In this document: positions 45,388 through 54,598 of the stretch, piece by piece
Layout: each line of letters opens with the position of its first letter
Numbering within the stretch: position 1 is the stretch's first letter
Assembly: GCF_004120195.1 (NCBI RefSeq)
Contig: NZ_SCHN01000007.1
Location: forward strand, 310,001-374,000
Origin: Enterovibrio baiacu
Lineage (GTDB): Bacteria; Pseudomonadota; Gammaproteobacteria; Enterobacterales; Vibrionaceae
DNA: 64,000 bases
Direction: 5' to 3'
Made by a program: the position numbers and the translations under genes
Notes under the pieces: generated by a model
The model's database searches: none
What the model was told of the DNA's origin: nothing
Seen by the model: the letters and a program-made list of their open reading frames with translations, nothing else

Positions 45388-45831
45388 CATGGTGGCGCAA
45401 AACATACAGCATGAAAGCTGGTATCAAACACCGCCAACGAGGACCAAATTTTTCTGCGAAAACACACCGAGATATCAATCGCATTGAGAAGCTCAATAAT
45501 AGTGATGTACACAACGAAATCAGGATCCCAGTTATGCCTTGTTTTTAATAAGAGAACGCGCTCACTCTTTACGCAAAAATTATACGTATATTCATAAACA
45601 GAATTAGCGCATTCAAAAAAACAAAACCAATGAGATCAGAGTTATTAACATTGCATTAATATAAATACCCATAACGTAAAATCCGTTGATGCTTTACCCG
45701 GTAACTCAATAAATTTTGTTTTGAATTAATAATCAGCAAACAGAGAACAAATAAAGCAATTATTGTGCATTTTATAACTTAGAACTTTTAGGCATATAGA
45801 TTCGTTATGGATGCATAAGCGCATGCACTAT

Positions 45832-45893
45832 CATCTCCGCCATTCAAGCAGGCAGACTGCCTAAGCCCTCTTCGCGTGGGCAGGAAGGAGATG
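45832..45893 (+). ncRNA. Candidate structured leader RNA upstream of tcyP
   Basis: CATCTCC (45832-45838) can pair with GGAGATG (45887-45893), enclosing two hairpins: AGGCA-gac-TGCCT (45850-45862) and GCCC-N9-GGGC (45865-45881). Together these make a three-way junction about 130 bases before the tcyP start. I tried to match it to the known riboswitch classes I remember and found no fit. It could equally be a protein operator (the AGGCAGACTGCCT palindrome) or chance. Confidence 0.35.
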
Positions 45894-46024
45894 TAGGAAC
45901 AATAAAGATGGAATGTTAATACGCTGTGTGCGAATTAACGGTAATTTTGAGGAAATGGATCTTACCTCCCTACATTTGGCCAGTATTTAAACACTGCGCC
46001 TTTTTACAATAATAAGGAAACACA

Positions 46025-47425
46025 ATGGCACTAAGCGTTATATTTAACCTCGCGATATTCATTGCGTTAATCTATTTCCTTTATACACTCCAATCAAAAT
46101 ACGTGGCATTTACTAAACGTGTATTTGCTGGTTTGGGATTGGGGGTTGTATTTGGTGGCTTATTACAACTGTATTACGGTGCAGGCTCGGATATTATTGC
46201 AACCAGCATTGATTATTTTGACATTGTTGGTAAAGGCTACGTAAAACTCCTTCAAATGATCATCATTCCATTGGTGATGGTGTCTATCATTTCTGCGATT
46301 TTAAAGCTCAATGGCGGCTCATCACTGGGTAAAATCAGTGGCATGACGATTGGCGTTTTGGTCGTTACAACGATGATTGCTGCGCTTGTCGGTATCGCTT
46401 GGTCTGTCATGTTTGGTCTTTCTGCTGAAGGCCTAACTGCAGGCGCTGCAGAAATGGCGCGTGCAGAAGCACTTCAAACCAATTTAGGCAAAGTCGAAAC
46501 CATGTCTTTCGCCAACATGCTGTTGGAGTTCATCCCCGCTAACCCATTCCTGGACATGACGGGCTCACGTAAAACATCGACCATCGCCGTCGTGATCTTC
46601 TCTATCTTTGTGGGCATTTCTGCCACAGGTATCGCAAGCAAGAAACCTGAGATTTTTGCGTCATTCGAACAGTTCATTAAGGTTGCGCAAGCTATCGTCA
46701 TGCGCATGGTGACACTGGTTCTGCGCCTTACGCCATACGGTGTATTGGCTCTGATGACCAAAGTCATTTCAGGTTCAAACTATGCAGACATCGTAAACTT
46801 GGCGAACTTCGTTCTTGCCTCTTACGGTGCATTGTTCAGCATGTTTGCTATCCACCTTGCGATTATCGCAATGATTGGCCTGAACCCTGTTCGTCACCTG
46901 AAGAAAATCATCCCAGTGCTGACGTTTGCATTTACTTCTCGCAGCAGCGCGGCTTCGATTCCAATGAACGTGCAGACGCAAGAGAAAGCGTTAGGCATTC
47001 CAAACGGTATCGCGAACTTCGCCGCATCATTTGGTTCAACCATCGGTCAAAACGGCTGTGCGGGTATCTACCCTGCCATGCTTGCAGTGATGATCGCGCC
47101 AACCATGGGCATCAACCCGCTAGATATCGGCTTTATCGTAACGCTTGTAGCCATCATCACCATCAGTTCATTCGGTGTTGCAGGCATTGGCGGTGGCGCG
47201 ACGTTCGCTGCACTTATTGTGCTGTCAGCGCTTGATTTCCCGGTTGCATTGGCCGGCCTATTGATTTCCATTGAACCCTTGATCGACATGGGCCGCACCG
47301 CACTCAACGTGTCTGGCTCAATTACGGCAGGTTCAGTAACCAGCAAGCTGATGGGTGAAACCAACATGGACATCTTCAACGATGGACAACCCGTCAACCT
47401 CGATGGCGAAGACGCAACGGCATAA
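46025..47425 (+). CDS. tcyP: Sodium-type L-cystine transporter TcyP
   Basis: 466 residues of the dicarboxylate/amino acid:cation symporter family, with the same architecture and many identical stretches as E. coli TcyP (YdjN): GYVKLLQMIIIPLVMVSIISAI, LTPYGVLALMTKVISGSN, FAFTSRSSAASIP in hairpin HP1, FGSTIGQNGCAGIYPAMLAVMIAPT, and EPLIDMGRTALNVSGS. It imports cystine across the inner membrane. AAGGAAAC upstream. The following gene encodes a disulfide-reducing flavoprotein, consistent with reduction of the imported disulfide. Confidence 0.92.
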   Translation: MALSVIFNLAIFIALIYFLYTLQSKYVAFTKRVFAGLGLGVVFGGLLQLYYGAGSDIIATSIDYFDIVGKGYVKLLQMIIIPLVMVSIISAILKLNGGSSLGKISGMTIGVLVVTTMIAALVGIAWSVMFGLSAEGLTAGAAEMARAEALQTNLGKVETMSFANMLLEFIPANPFLDMTGSRKTSTIAVVIFSIFVGISATGIASKKPEIFASFEQFIKVAQAIVMRMVTLVLRLTPYGVLALMTKVISGSNYADIVNLANFVLASYGALFSMFAIHLAIIAMIGLNPVRHLKKIIPVLTFAFTSRSSAASIPMNVQTQEKALGIPNGIANFAASFGSTIGQNGCAGIYPAMLAVMIAPTMGINPLDIGFIVTLVAIITISSFGVAGIGGGATFAALIVLSALDFPVALAGLLISIEPLIDMGRTALNVSGSITAGSVTSKLMGETNMDIFNDGQPVNLDGEDATA

Positions 47426-47488
47426 GCGTTTGATGAAAACACTGTCACCAATCCGCCGATTTACCGTCACAAACACAAATAAATAAAC

Positions 47489-47513
47489 GTGGGGGCTTTT
47501 GCCCCCACTTTGT
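47489..47513 (+). terminator. Hairpin between tcyP and the reductase gene
   Basis: GTGGGGGC, TTTT, GCCCCCAC, then TTTGTG. Very strong 8-bp stem but a poor T run, so termination may be partial and allow read-through into the next gene. Confidence 0.7.
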
Positions 47514-47604
47514 GCTCGATATGCCTAATCACTCTCCTGCTGAACTCACGCCTAGAGAGCGCTTAGATAACGAAGCATTAGATACTTTCTTTAGGAAACA
47601 ACCC

Positions 47605-48942
47605 ATGAAAATAATCATTATTGGTGGTGAAGCCGCAGGCATGAGCGCTGCTGCAAAAGCACGCCGTGTAAACCCGAACGCTGACATCATTGTGTATGAA
47701 GCGTCAGACGTGATCTCATTCGGCGCCTGTGGCCTGCCCTACTATGTGGCAGATGAATTCCAAAACCACGAGTACATGTCTGAATTCACACCAGCCCAAT
47801 TCGCTGAGCGCGGCATTCAAGTCAACATTGGGCATCGCGTCACCAAAGTGGATGCTGACAACAAAAAGCTGGAAATAGCGCACAAAGACGAGGTATTTGT
47901 CACCCATTACGATCGACTGATGATCGCCACGGGAGCGAAAGAAGTGTTACCGCCAGTATCAGGGCTGGATAAAGACGGTGTATTCACACTTCGCGTCATG
48001 CATGATGGCATCGCACTGAAACAAGCCATCGCGCAAGAAAGCTGCAAGAATGTCACCATCATTGGCTCAGGTTTTATTGGCCTAGAGGTCGCTGAAGCCA
48101 TGGTGCACCAAGGTAAAAACGTCCGACTCATCGAACGTGCAGAACGTTTAATCCCGGATGCGTTCGACCCAGAAATCAGTATTCATTTCTATGATGAGCT
48201 GAAAAAAGCCGGCGTTGACATCCTGACCAGCGAGTCGTTACTCGCGATTGAAGGCGATGAAAACGTGACGCACATTACGACCGACAAAGGCACATATCCT
48301 GCAGATTTGGTGGTGGTGTGTACAGGCGTAAAACCTAACACCGCGTTTTTAAAAGAAACCGGCATTGAAACTCTACCAAACGGCGCAATTCGCATCGATC
48401 GTCAAGGTCGTACGTCATTGCCGGACGTATGGTCTGCGGGTGACTGTGCGACGATTTGGAACGCGATTTCAAACAAAGACGTTTACATTCCTTTGGCGAC
48501 CGGCGCAAACAAATTGGGCCGAATGATTGGCGATAACATCGCGCAAACAGACGGCGATGCGTTCGAATTCCCTGGCTCACTCGGCACCAGCTGTGTTCGC
48601 GTTATGGGATTGGAAGCAGGTCGTACAGGCTTGTCCGAGCGTGAAGCAATTGACGCAGGCTTTGATGTGAAAACCTTGGTGATCAAAGACAAATGCCATA
48701 CCAACTACTGTGACGGACAATCTGATCTTCACATGAAGCTGATTTACGAAGCAGGCACAAAACGCGTGCTGGGCGCACAAATCGCAGGTTACAAAGGCGC
48801 AGTACACCGTATCGATGCCATGGCCGTTGCCGTCACCATGGGTGTGACAACCACACAACTTGGCATGATGGATTTCGCTTACGCGCCTCCTTTCTCACGC
48901 ACGTGGGATATCATGAACGTTGCTGGGAACGTAGCGAAGTAA
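47605..48942 (+). CDS. CoA-disulfide reductase family flavoprotein
   Basis: 445 residues from MKIIIIGGEAAGMSAAAKARR at 47605, behind TTAGGAAA; the frame extends 31 codons upstream through the hairpin without support. FAD-binding GGEAAG, single redox Cys in SFGACGLPYYV (near residue 43), NAD(P)H-binding IIGSGFIGLEVAEA (near 155) and DVWSAGDCA. This group of pyridine nucleotide-disulfide oxidoreductases reduces CoA disulfides, persulfides or polysulfides through one active Cys. Given tcyP directly upstream, a role in cystine or mixed-disulfide reduction is inferred. Confidence 0.87.
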   Translation: MKIIIIGGEAAGMSAAAKARRVNPNADIIVYEASDVISFGACGLPYYVADEFQNHEYMSEFTPAQFAERGIQVNIGHRVTKVDADNKKLEIAHKDEVFVTHYDRLMIATGAKEVLPPVSGLDKDGVFTLRVMHDGIALKQAIAQESCKNVTIIGSGFIGLEVAEAMVHQGKNVRLIERAERLIPDAFDPEISIHFYDELKKAGVDILTSESLLAIEGDENVTHITTDKGTYPADLVVVCTGVKPNTAFLKETGIETLPNGAIRIDRQGRTSLPDVWSAGDCATIWNAISNKDVYIPLATGANKLGRMIGDNIAQTDGDAFEFPGSLGTSCVRVMGLEAGRTGLSEREAIDAGFDVKTLVIKDKCHTNYCDGQSDLHMKLIYEAGTKRVLGAQIAGYKGAVHRIDAMAVAVTMGVTTTQLGMMDFAYAPPFSRTWDIMNVAGNVAK

Positions 48943-48986
48943 CGATACACAGCGTATTCCTTCACGTTTTCCTCCCAATTTGTCTT

Positions 48987-49015
48987 AAGGCCAGTAATCA
49001 CTGGCCTTTTCTTAT
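48987..49015 (+). terminator. Terminator after the reductase gene
   Basis: AAGGCCAGT, AATC, ACTGGCCTT, then TTCTTATTT. The remaining 260 bases up to the aldehyde dehydrogenase gene show nothing recognisable. Confidence 0.9.
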
Positions 49016-49274
49016 TTCGAATTGCAAACACTGCACTGGCTCACACTGACGACATTGCGGCATGCCATTTTCATCGTTACGCTAGTTTTATCGTTTTGAA
49101 AGCGCACCGTATGAACGCTTTACACGATGCTACGCGACTGAATTGCGCAGCCTCCCACACCTTTCTGTTCGTGGTGCTTACGCGCAATCTGCCCCAAGCA
49201 TGACAAGAATGTTTTTCTTGCTTTTCGTTCGCTGACCCAGCGATGAACTGACACCACAAGGACACTGTGACGTA

Positions 49275-50702
49275 ATGAAACAGATCAAAAACCATACGCT
49301 GCTTTCAGCGCTGTGCGACAACCTCGACAGCACCATTGCCGTGACTAACCCTGCCGACCAAACCCTTATAGGGCATGTTCAAGCACACTCACGAGAAGAC
49401 GTTGAGGCCATTATCCTTCGCGCCCGTGATGCACAGAAGGAATGGGCAAAAACCACAGCGAAACACCGTGCCGCCATTTTAATGCGTTGGTACGACTTAC
49501 TGATGGAAAACCAAGAAGATCTCGCCCGCATAATGACCTTAGAGCAAGGGAAGCCGTTGGCAGAATCTCGCGGTGAAGTGGCTTATGGTGCATCTTTCGT
49601 TCAATGGTTTGCAGAAGAAGGCAAACGCGCGTACGGCGAAACGATTCCAACACCTTTGGCTGACCGCCGAATCATGACCGTCACACAACCTGTGGGCGTT
49701 GCTGCGGCGATAACACCGTGGAACTTCCCCATTGCCATGATTACCCGAAAGGCCGCGCCAGCCCTTGCTGCAGGCTGTAGTTTCGTTGCCAAACCCGCCA
49801 TACAAACGCCGTTGAGCGCATATGCTGTGGTTGAGCTTGCTCGCCAAGCTGGGCTGCCAGACGATCTTCTTGCAGTCGTGACCAGTGAAGATGCATCCAT
49901 GATTGGCGATGTGTTTTGTAACAGCCCACATATTCAAAAGGTTTCATTTACTGGCTCAACCAATGTTGGGCGTATATTGATGAAGCAAAGCGCGGAATCA
50001 GTGAAGCGCGTATCCATGGAGCTAGGCGGCAATGCCCCGTTTATCGTGTTTGATGATGCAGACATCGACTCAGCGGTAAAAGGCGCTATCACCTCAAAAT
50101 TCCGCAATGCCGGGCAAACCTGCGTCTGTGCAAACCGCTTCTATGTTCACGACGCAATATACGAAGAATTCGTTCATAAGTTTTCGTTAGCTGTGGATGA
50201 ACTCACCGTCGGCAACGGATTAGATAATGATGTCGTCATAGGCCCACTGATCGACGACAACGCAAAGCTCAAAATCAAATCATTGCTCGACCAAGCGCTG
50301 CAGCAAGGCGCGACAGTGTCGGCTGGCGGTGATGATTTGGGCGGCCAATTCTTTGAACCGACCGTGCTCACCCACGTTTCGCACAGCATGGACATTGTTC
50401 AAGCTGAGATCTTTGGCCCTATCGCGCCAGTGATTCGTTTCAGTGATGACGAAGAATTGATCGAAATGGCGAACGACACCATTTATGGATTGGCCAGCTA
50501 CTTCTACAGCAAAGACATCAACCGTATCTTCAAGATCGCAGAGGCACTGGATTACGGTATGGTCGGTGTTAACGAAGGTGTTATCTCGACAGAAGTGGCC
50601 CCCTTTGGCGGCGTAAAACAATCTGGCATCGGACGAGAAGGCGCACGACAAGGCATCGATGAATACCTCAACACCAAGTACATTTGTATCGGTGGCATGT
50701 AG
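49275..50702 (+). CDS. NAD(P)-dependent succinate-semialdehyde dehydrogenase family protein
   Basis: 475 residues of the aldehyde dehydrogenase superfamily. TPWNFPIAMITRKAAPALAAGC (cofactor segment), FTGSTNVGR, catalytic general base Glu in MELGGNAPF and nucleophile Cys in NAGQTCVCANR (a CxC pair as in GabD). EIFGPIAPV and GGVKQSGIGREG complete the fold. The sequence style is closest to GabD (4-aminobutyrate and arginine breakdown). No gabT is adjacent, so the physiological aldehyde is open. The ribosome site is weak (GGACACTGTGACGTA). Confidence 0.85.
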   Translation: MKQIKNHTLLSALCDNLDSTIAVTNPADQTLIGHVQAHSREDVEAIILRARDAQKEWAKTTAKHRAAILMRWYDLLMENQEDLARIMTLEQGKPLAESRGEVAYGASFVQWFAEEGKRAYGETIPTPLADRRIMTVTQPVGVAAAITPWNFPIAMITRKAAPALAAGCSFVAKPAIQTPLSAYAVVELARQAGLPDDLLAVVTSEDASMIGDVFCNSPHIQKVSFTGSTNVGRILMKQSAESVKRVSMELGGNAPFIVFDDADIDSAVKGAITSKFRNAGQTCVCANRFYVHDAIYEEFVHKFSLAVDELTVGNGLDNDVVIGPLIDDNAKLKIKSLLDQALQQGATVSAGGDDLGGQFFEPTVLTHVSHSMDIVQAEIFGPIAPVIRFSDDEELIEMANDTIYGLASYFYSKDINRIFKIAEALDYGMVGVNEGVISTEVAPFGGVKQSGIGREGARQGIDEYLNTKYICIGGM

Positions 50703-50723
50703 GCTAAATAAATGACACAAACA

Positions 50724-50752
50724 AAAACAGAGGCTTTCGTCTCTGTTTTTTT
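50724..50752. terminator. Bidirectional terminator
   Basis: AAAAACAGAG, short loop, CTCTGTTTTTTT between convergent genes. Confidence 0.9.
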
Positions 50753-50804
50753 ATTCTCTACGCGCTGCGCTAATGATTCGAAGTGATGCAGTCATCAGTC
50801 TGCA

Positions 50805-51851
50805 TTAACTCAACCCTGCCAGTTCTCGCGTCAATGTTTCCGCAGAAACCTCTTTACACCCGGTCGTATTTTCTCCACTCCACAAGGGTGAGAAATCACT
50901 TTTGCCAAGCTTCTCAAAGTAACCGCGCAATTGCCCCATTTCGATAGAAGAGTATGGAAACGTCGGCGCCAAATCATTAATGCATCCTAATTCGGTCATC
51001 GCACGGTTCATGATACCTCGCGCAGGACGCCCCGAAAAAATGTTCGTGATAGCAGTGTCACCACCTTTTGAACCTTGAATTGCCGCTCGGTGTAAAGCAG
51101 ACGTTTTCGCTTCTGTGCAAAGCATGTAGCTTGTTCCTATTTGCACCGCACTTGCGCCTAACGCCTGTGCCTGCTGCACATCGTGATGATTGCCGATGCC
51201 ACCCGCGGCAATCACAGGAATCGACACCGACTCTACTATTCGTTCAACCAACGTGCACATGGGTGATTGAAGAGACAAATCCGTCGAGAGAAACATGCCT
51301 CTGTGCCCACCCGCTTCACTGCCTTGCGCAATGACGGCATCTGCCCCATTTGCTTCAAGCCAACGCGCTTCCTCAACCGTGGTTGCAGACGAAAGAACCC
51401 TGGTACCCCAGCTTTTCACACGTTTCAGAAGCCCCCTTTCTGGCAAACCAAAATGAAAACTGATGACGGGTGGCCTTAACGGTTCAATGACGTCCGCAAT
51501 ATCATGATTGAACGGCATTCTGCTAGCACCATGAGGATTTGGAACACACTGCTCACCCACTTCGTTAAAATACGGCGCTAAACATTGCTGCCATCGGGCA
51601 TGTATCTGTGTGTTGTACGCAGGCATGGAGTGGCAGAAGAAGTTGAGGTTATAGGGGCGAGATGTAGCTTGACGAATACGCTGGGTTTCGTCGAGGATTT
51701 GTTCGATGGTCAACATGCCACAAGGCAGAGAGCCCAAGCCACCAGCGCGACATACGGCAATCGCGAGTTCGCTGCCTTGCACACCCGCCATTGGCGCTTG
51801 AATGATGGGGAGTTCCGCTCCCAATAATGGCTTTAAACCGTCGGTCAACAC
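50805..51851 (-). CDS. Nitronate monooxygenase family protein
   Basis: 348 residues, FMN-binding TIM barrel. QAPMAGVQGSELAIAVCRAGGLGSLP at the N-terminus, SFHFGLP, AQGSEAGGHRG with the catalytic-type His, and PVIAAGGIGNHHDVQQAQALGASAVQIGT (phosphate-binding). It oxidises alkyl nitronates such as propionate 3-nitronate. GTG start behind AAAGGAA with good spacing. The gene at 51877 on the same strand ends 25 bases upstream, so the two may be cotranscribed. Confidence 0.85.
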   Translation of the reverse strand: MLTDGLKPLLGAELPIIQAPMAGVQGSELAIAVCRAGGLGSLPCGMLTIEQILDETQRIRQATSRPYNLNFFCHSMPAYNTQIHARWQQCLAPYFNEVGEQCVPNPHGASRMPFNHDIADVIEPLRPPVISFHFGLPERGLLKRVKSWGTRVLSSATTVEEARWLEANGADAVIAQGSEAGGHRGMFLSTDLSLQSPMCTLVERIVESVSIPVIAAGGIGNHHDVQQAQALGASAVQIGTSYMLCTEAKTSALHRAAIQGSKGGDTAITNIFSGRPARGIMNRAMTELGCINDLAPTFPYSSIEMGQLRGYFEKLGKSDFSPLWSGENTTGCKEVSAETLTRELAGLS

Positions 51852-51876
51852 ACGCGTTCCTTTGCTTGATGTCGCG

Positions 51877-52200
51877 TTACTGTTTAATGCTAATAATCGT
51901 TCGCGCAGAGCCGATTTTTAAACACATGCTTCCCGCGTTTAAACAGCCACTTTTAATGAAAGGATCTTCTTCACTGCTTTCAGTCACGATCACTTCGAAC
52001 GCCTCTTCCACAGGCATGCCTATCAAACCATGGTTCGCAGCAAACATCGTGATATCTAACTGAGATGATTTGCGTTCATAGCTTGATTGAAGATGGGTAA
52101 GACTGATCCCTGAGTCGACCGTGCTGTAAAAGTACATAGCCCCCCAAGTGACGTTTGAGACAATTAAAAGGAGTAACAGAATAACGGTACTTTTTTTCAT
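51877..52200 (-). CDS. Small exported or membrane-anchored protein, unrecognised
   Basis: 107 residues. N-terminal hydrophobic segment (about 5-25: STVILLLLLIVSNVTWGAMYF) that is a signal peptide or anchor, then about 80 residues with two Cys (KSGCLNAGSMCLK) that could form a disulfide. No clear ribosome site directly before the ATG. Directly upstream of the nitronate monooxygenase gene. No domain recognised. Confidence 0.6.
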   Translation of the reverse strand: MKKSTVILLLLLIVSNVTWGAMYFYSTVDSGISLTHLQSSYERKSSQLDITMFAANHGLIGMPVEEAFEVIVTESSEEDPFIKSGCLNAGSMCLKIGSARTIISIKQ

Positions 52201-52550
52201 CGAATTCTATGCCTTATAACAACCCTATTTTGCCTATTTAGGCGTTCATACAACCCTATTATTGTGCTAATACGATGAAATTGAGAAAGTTTCTCACTGC
52301 CTTTTTCGACGAGTGTGACATACGTAGGCATCTGTAAAAACATGGAAATGTTTATCATGGGTATCGGGTCTATATGAACTCACGTGTATTGGTCGTTGAT
52401 TTTCCCATCAGCATTGGTGTAAAAATTCAGCATTCGCGCTTGTTCGACTTAACTTCTTTGCGTGAATGTGAGGCGTGACACCGTAATTTAATGAAACGGT
52501 GCGACACTACGCTCAATTCCAAATTCCCTATTAATAATGAAGGAAAGAAC
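52201..52550. other. Divergent promoter region with direct repeats
   Basis: CAACCCTATT occurs at 52220-52229 and 52251-52260 (31 bases apart) on both sides of the inverted repeat GCCTATTTAGGC (52232-52243), just upstream of the minus-strand gene at 52200. Possible operator. The right part holds the promoter of the gene at 52551. Confidence 0.45.
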
Positions 52551-53039
52551 ATGTCTGATGTACCTGCTGCCGCAGTAGAAGTTGTAAGTGCAGCACAAAC
52601 CGCCGCCGAGTCTTCTGGCGCAATCTGGCCATATGTTGTAGGTGGTATCGCACTGGTTGTTGCGGCTGGCTACTTTGGTTTTAAACGCATGAACCGCCCT
52701 ACCTTTATCATCAATCAGATCCGTAAACGCAATCTGAAAGCGATGAAAAAAGAAGGTGTAGAAAGCAATGAAGCGACCGTTGATTTGGATAAACTGCTGT
52801 CTTCCATTGAACGTCACGCCATTGAAAACAAACTGTCTGGCTCAGACATGATCAAACTGCTTGCGCCGCTGAATGATAAAAACCGCATGCAATCAGCAAA
52901 AGATATGTATCTCACCATGCAGCACATCGCGCGTGAAATTGGTGACAACCGCCTAGCCGGTGAGTTTAAAGGTAAATCTTCTGGTGTAAGATCAAGCTCT
53001 AAGCTGATGTCTGGTCTGCTTAAACGCGCAGGTATCTAA
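52551..53039 (+). CDS. Single-pass membrane protein, unrecognised
   Basis: 162 residues from MSDVPAAAVEVV at 52551, behind AAGGAAAG; a longer frame from 52491 lacks a ribosome site. A short Ala-rich outer part, one membrane helix (about 25-44, IWPYVVGGIALVVAAGYFGF) and a basic cytoplasmic domain with helices (FIINQIRKRNLKAMKKEG..., DKLLSSIERHAIENKLSGSDMIKLL). No known domain. Ends at a terminator shared with nnrU. Confidence 0.75.
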   Translation: MSDVPAAAVEVVSAAQTAAESSGAIWPYVVGGIALVVAAGYFGFKRMNRPTFIINQIRKRNLKAMKKEGVESNEATVDLDKLLSSIERHAIENKLSGSDMIKLLAPLNDKNRMQSAKDMYLTMQHIAREIGDNRLAGEFKGKSSGVRSSSKLMSGLLKRAGI

Positions 53040-53049
53040 CCGCATGATT

Positions 53050-53085
53050 GCTCAGTGTTAGCGCATTCACCGACTAACACTGAGC
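53050..53085. terminator. Bidirectional hairpin terminator
   Basis: GCTCAGTGTTAG (53050-53061) and CTAACACTGAGC (53074-53085), a perfect 12-bp stem with 12-base loop between convergent genes; T tracts are weak. Confidence 0.75.
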
Positions 53086-53093
53086 ACTATTCC

Positions 53094-53654
53094 TTATCTG
53101 ATCGGCACACCCGCTATGTAAGGATGTAAGAACACCACCACCACGATCATCACCGCACTGATACCCAATCCAACAAATTCTTGCTTCCAACTCGGCACAT
53201 CTGGTTTTGCCCATGCCCCTTCTCGTCGATTAATCAGCACAATTTCTATCATCGCCCATATGGCTAGACCGCCAAACAAAACAATCGAACGCGAATCACC
53301 ATTTAACATTAAATGCGCCACAGCCCAGACAATGACACTGCTTAATTGTGGGTGTCGTACAACCTGCTTAATGCGTGTCGCATGTTTTGCCGCCCCAAAC
53401 AATATGAAAGCGACAACAATCAGCAGCATGGCGATAGGTTTTGTAGCTAAAGGCAGAACGTAAATGAATTCAGGAATGGTACTTCGCCAGCCAAACACAA
53501 TCATGACCAGCGATAACACGACAAGTACTGAGAACACGGCCATGTATGTTTTCTCGCCATATTTCTCTATGACGTCGTTTTTGAAAGATAGCCCAAGCGT
53601 CGGCACAAAATGTACGACGCTCCATACGAGTAAACCCAAGATCATCAGTGTCAC
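53094..53654 (-). CDS. NnrU family membrane protein
   Basis: 186 residues, five to six membrane helices. HPQLSSVIVWAVAHLMLNGD near residue 100 is the NnrU signature, with His and Asp/Asn that resemble the isoprenylcysteine methyltransferase-like fold. NnrU was first linked to nitrite and NO metabolism; no denitrification gene is near, so the function here is open. GTG start behind AAGGAGCG. Confidence 0.87.
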   Translation of the reverse strand: MTLMILGLLVWSVVHFVPTLGLSFKNDVIEKYGEKTYMAVFSVLVVLSLVMIVFGWRSTIPEFIYVLPLATKPIAMLLIVVAFILFGAAKHATRIKQVVRHPQLSSVIVWAVAHLMLNGDSRSIVLFGGLAIWAMIEIVLINRREGAWAKPDVPSWKQEFVGLGISAVMIVVVVFLHPYIAGVPIR

Positions 53655-53907
53655 GACAGCGCTCCTTATTATTGTTCGCTTAAAACCATAGTATTTATAT
53701 GGAAATGCAATTATATGGATTTGCGCTAGTGGAGAGTGTCCTGAAAGTTATAACTTGCTAATATTCCTTGCCGATAGGCGACATCCTGAGAAGCTCATTT
53801 CTATAAAGACAAGCGCGCAAAAAACGTGCTCTTAAAAACCAAACGTGTAAATACCAAACGGCTAAAAATCTAGCCCCTTTTTAACCAAGCTCCTCAGAAC
53901 CAAAAGA

Positions 53908-54525
53908 CTAGAAACGTAATCCCAATTCTTTCAATTCACGCTCGGCCTGTGATGCTTGCGTAAACTGAATCGCAGACAAGCCCACCTTACGTGCCCCTTC
54001 AACGTTCTTAATAACATCATCGAGAAACACGGTTTCGTTTGCCTGTAAATGAAACGTATCAAGTAGGCGATGGAAGATCTCAGCGTTCGGTTTTAAGCAC
54101 CCGACTTCTGCTGACACAATCGCCCCATCAAACAGAGGCCAGAATGCGTATTCTTGCTTGAGAAACGAAACGATTTCATGAACATTGTCGGTCAATGCAT
54201 ACGTGGCGTATCCGGCCGCTTTCAATTGTTTCATGAGGGCCACGGTGCCAAATAACGGGATTTGTGTTTGCTTGATGTAGTAGAAAAGCTGCTCTACTTC
54301 ATTGGGTGATAAGGAAAGCGTGTTCACGTACTGTTGTTTTGCTTCCTGCTCAGTGAGTTCCCCTCGGTTGAGCGACAACCACAGCTCTTGCTGGAAAACG
54401 CGCTTCGCAAATTCGGTGGCATTCACATCGTCACCAAATGTCAGACGGATGATCTCAACTGGACTCCATCTCACCAACACATTGCCCACATCAAACACCA
54501 CGTTTTTAATGTTTGGGTTCGCCAT
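53908..54525 (-). CDS. HAD-IA family phosphatase (YihX-like)
   Basis: 205 residues. FDVGNVLVRW (nucleophile Asp, with Gly at +2 as in YihX), ALTDN (motif II), GCLKPNAEIFHRLL (motif III Lys) and VFLDDVIKNVEGAR (motif IV). E. coli YihX dephosphorylates alpha-D-glucose 1-phosphate; the substrate here is not provable. AGGGAGA before the ATG. About 250 bases downstream toward nnrU hold nothing recognisable. Confidence 0.83.
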   Translation of the reverse strand: MANPNIKNVVFDVGNVLVRWSPVEIIRLTFGDDVNATEFAKRVFQQELWLSLNRGELTEQEAKQQYVNTLSLSPNEVEQLFYYIKQTQIPLFGTVALMKQLKAAGYATYALTDNVHEIVSFLKQEYAFWPLFDGAIVSAEVGCLKPNAEIFHRLLDTFHLQANETVFLDDVIKNVEGARKVGLSAIQFTQASQAERELKELGLRF

Positions 54526-54598
54526 TTTTCTCTCCCTAAATGTTTACTCGTGTTTTGTTTAAAGGGTGCGAGCGACTGTTACGCCTCCTTTCGCGTGG

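Larger units (their letters stand above)
45211..46024. other. Long regulatory gap between the lipoprotein and tcyP
   Basis: 814 bases without a gene, AT-rich in the middle. It contains the CRP-like site at 45372 and a multi-stem leader candidate at 45832; both have their own entries. AATAAGGAAAC before 46025 is the tcyP ribosome binding site. Nothing else recognised. Confidence 0.6.
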
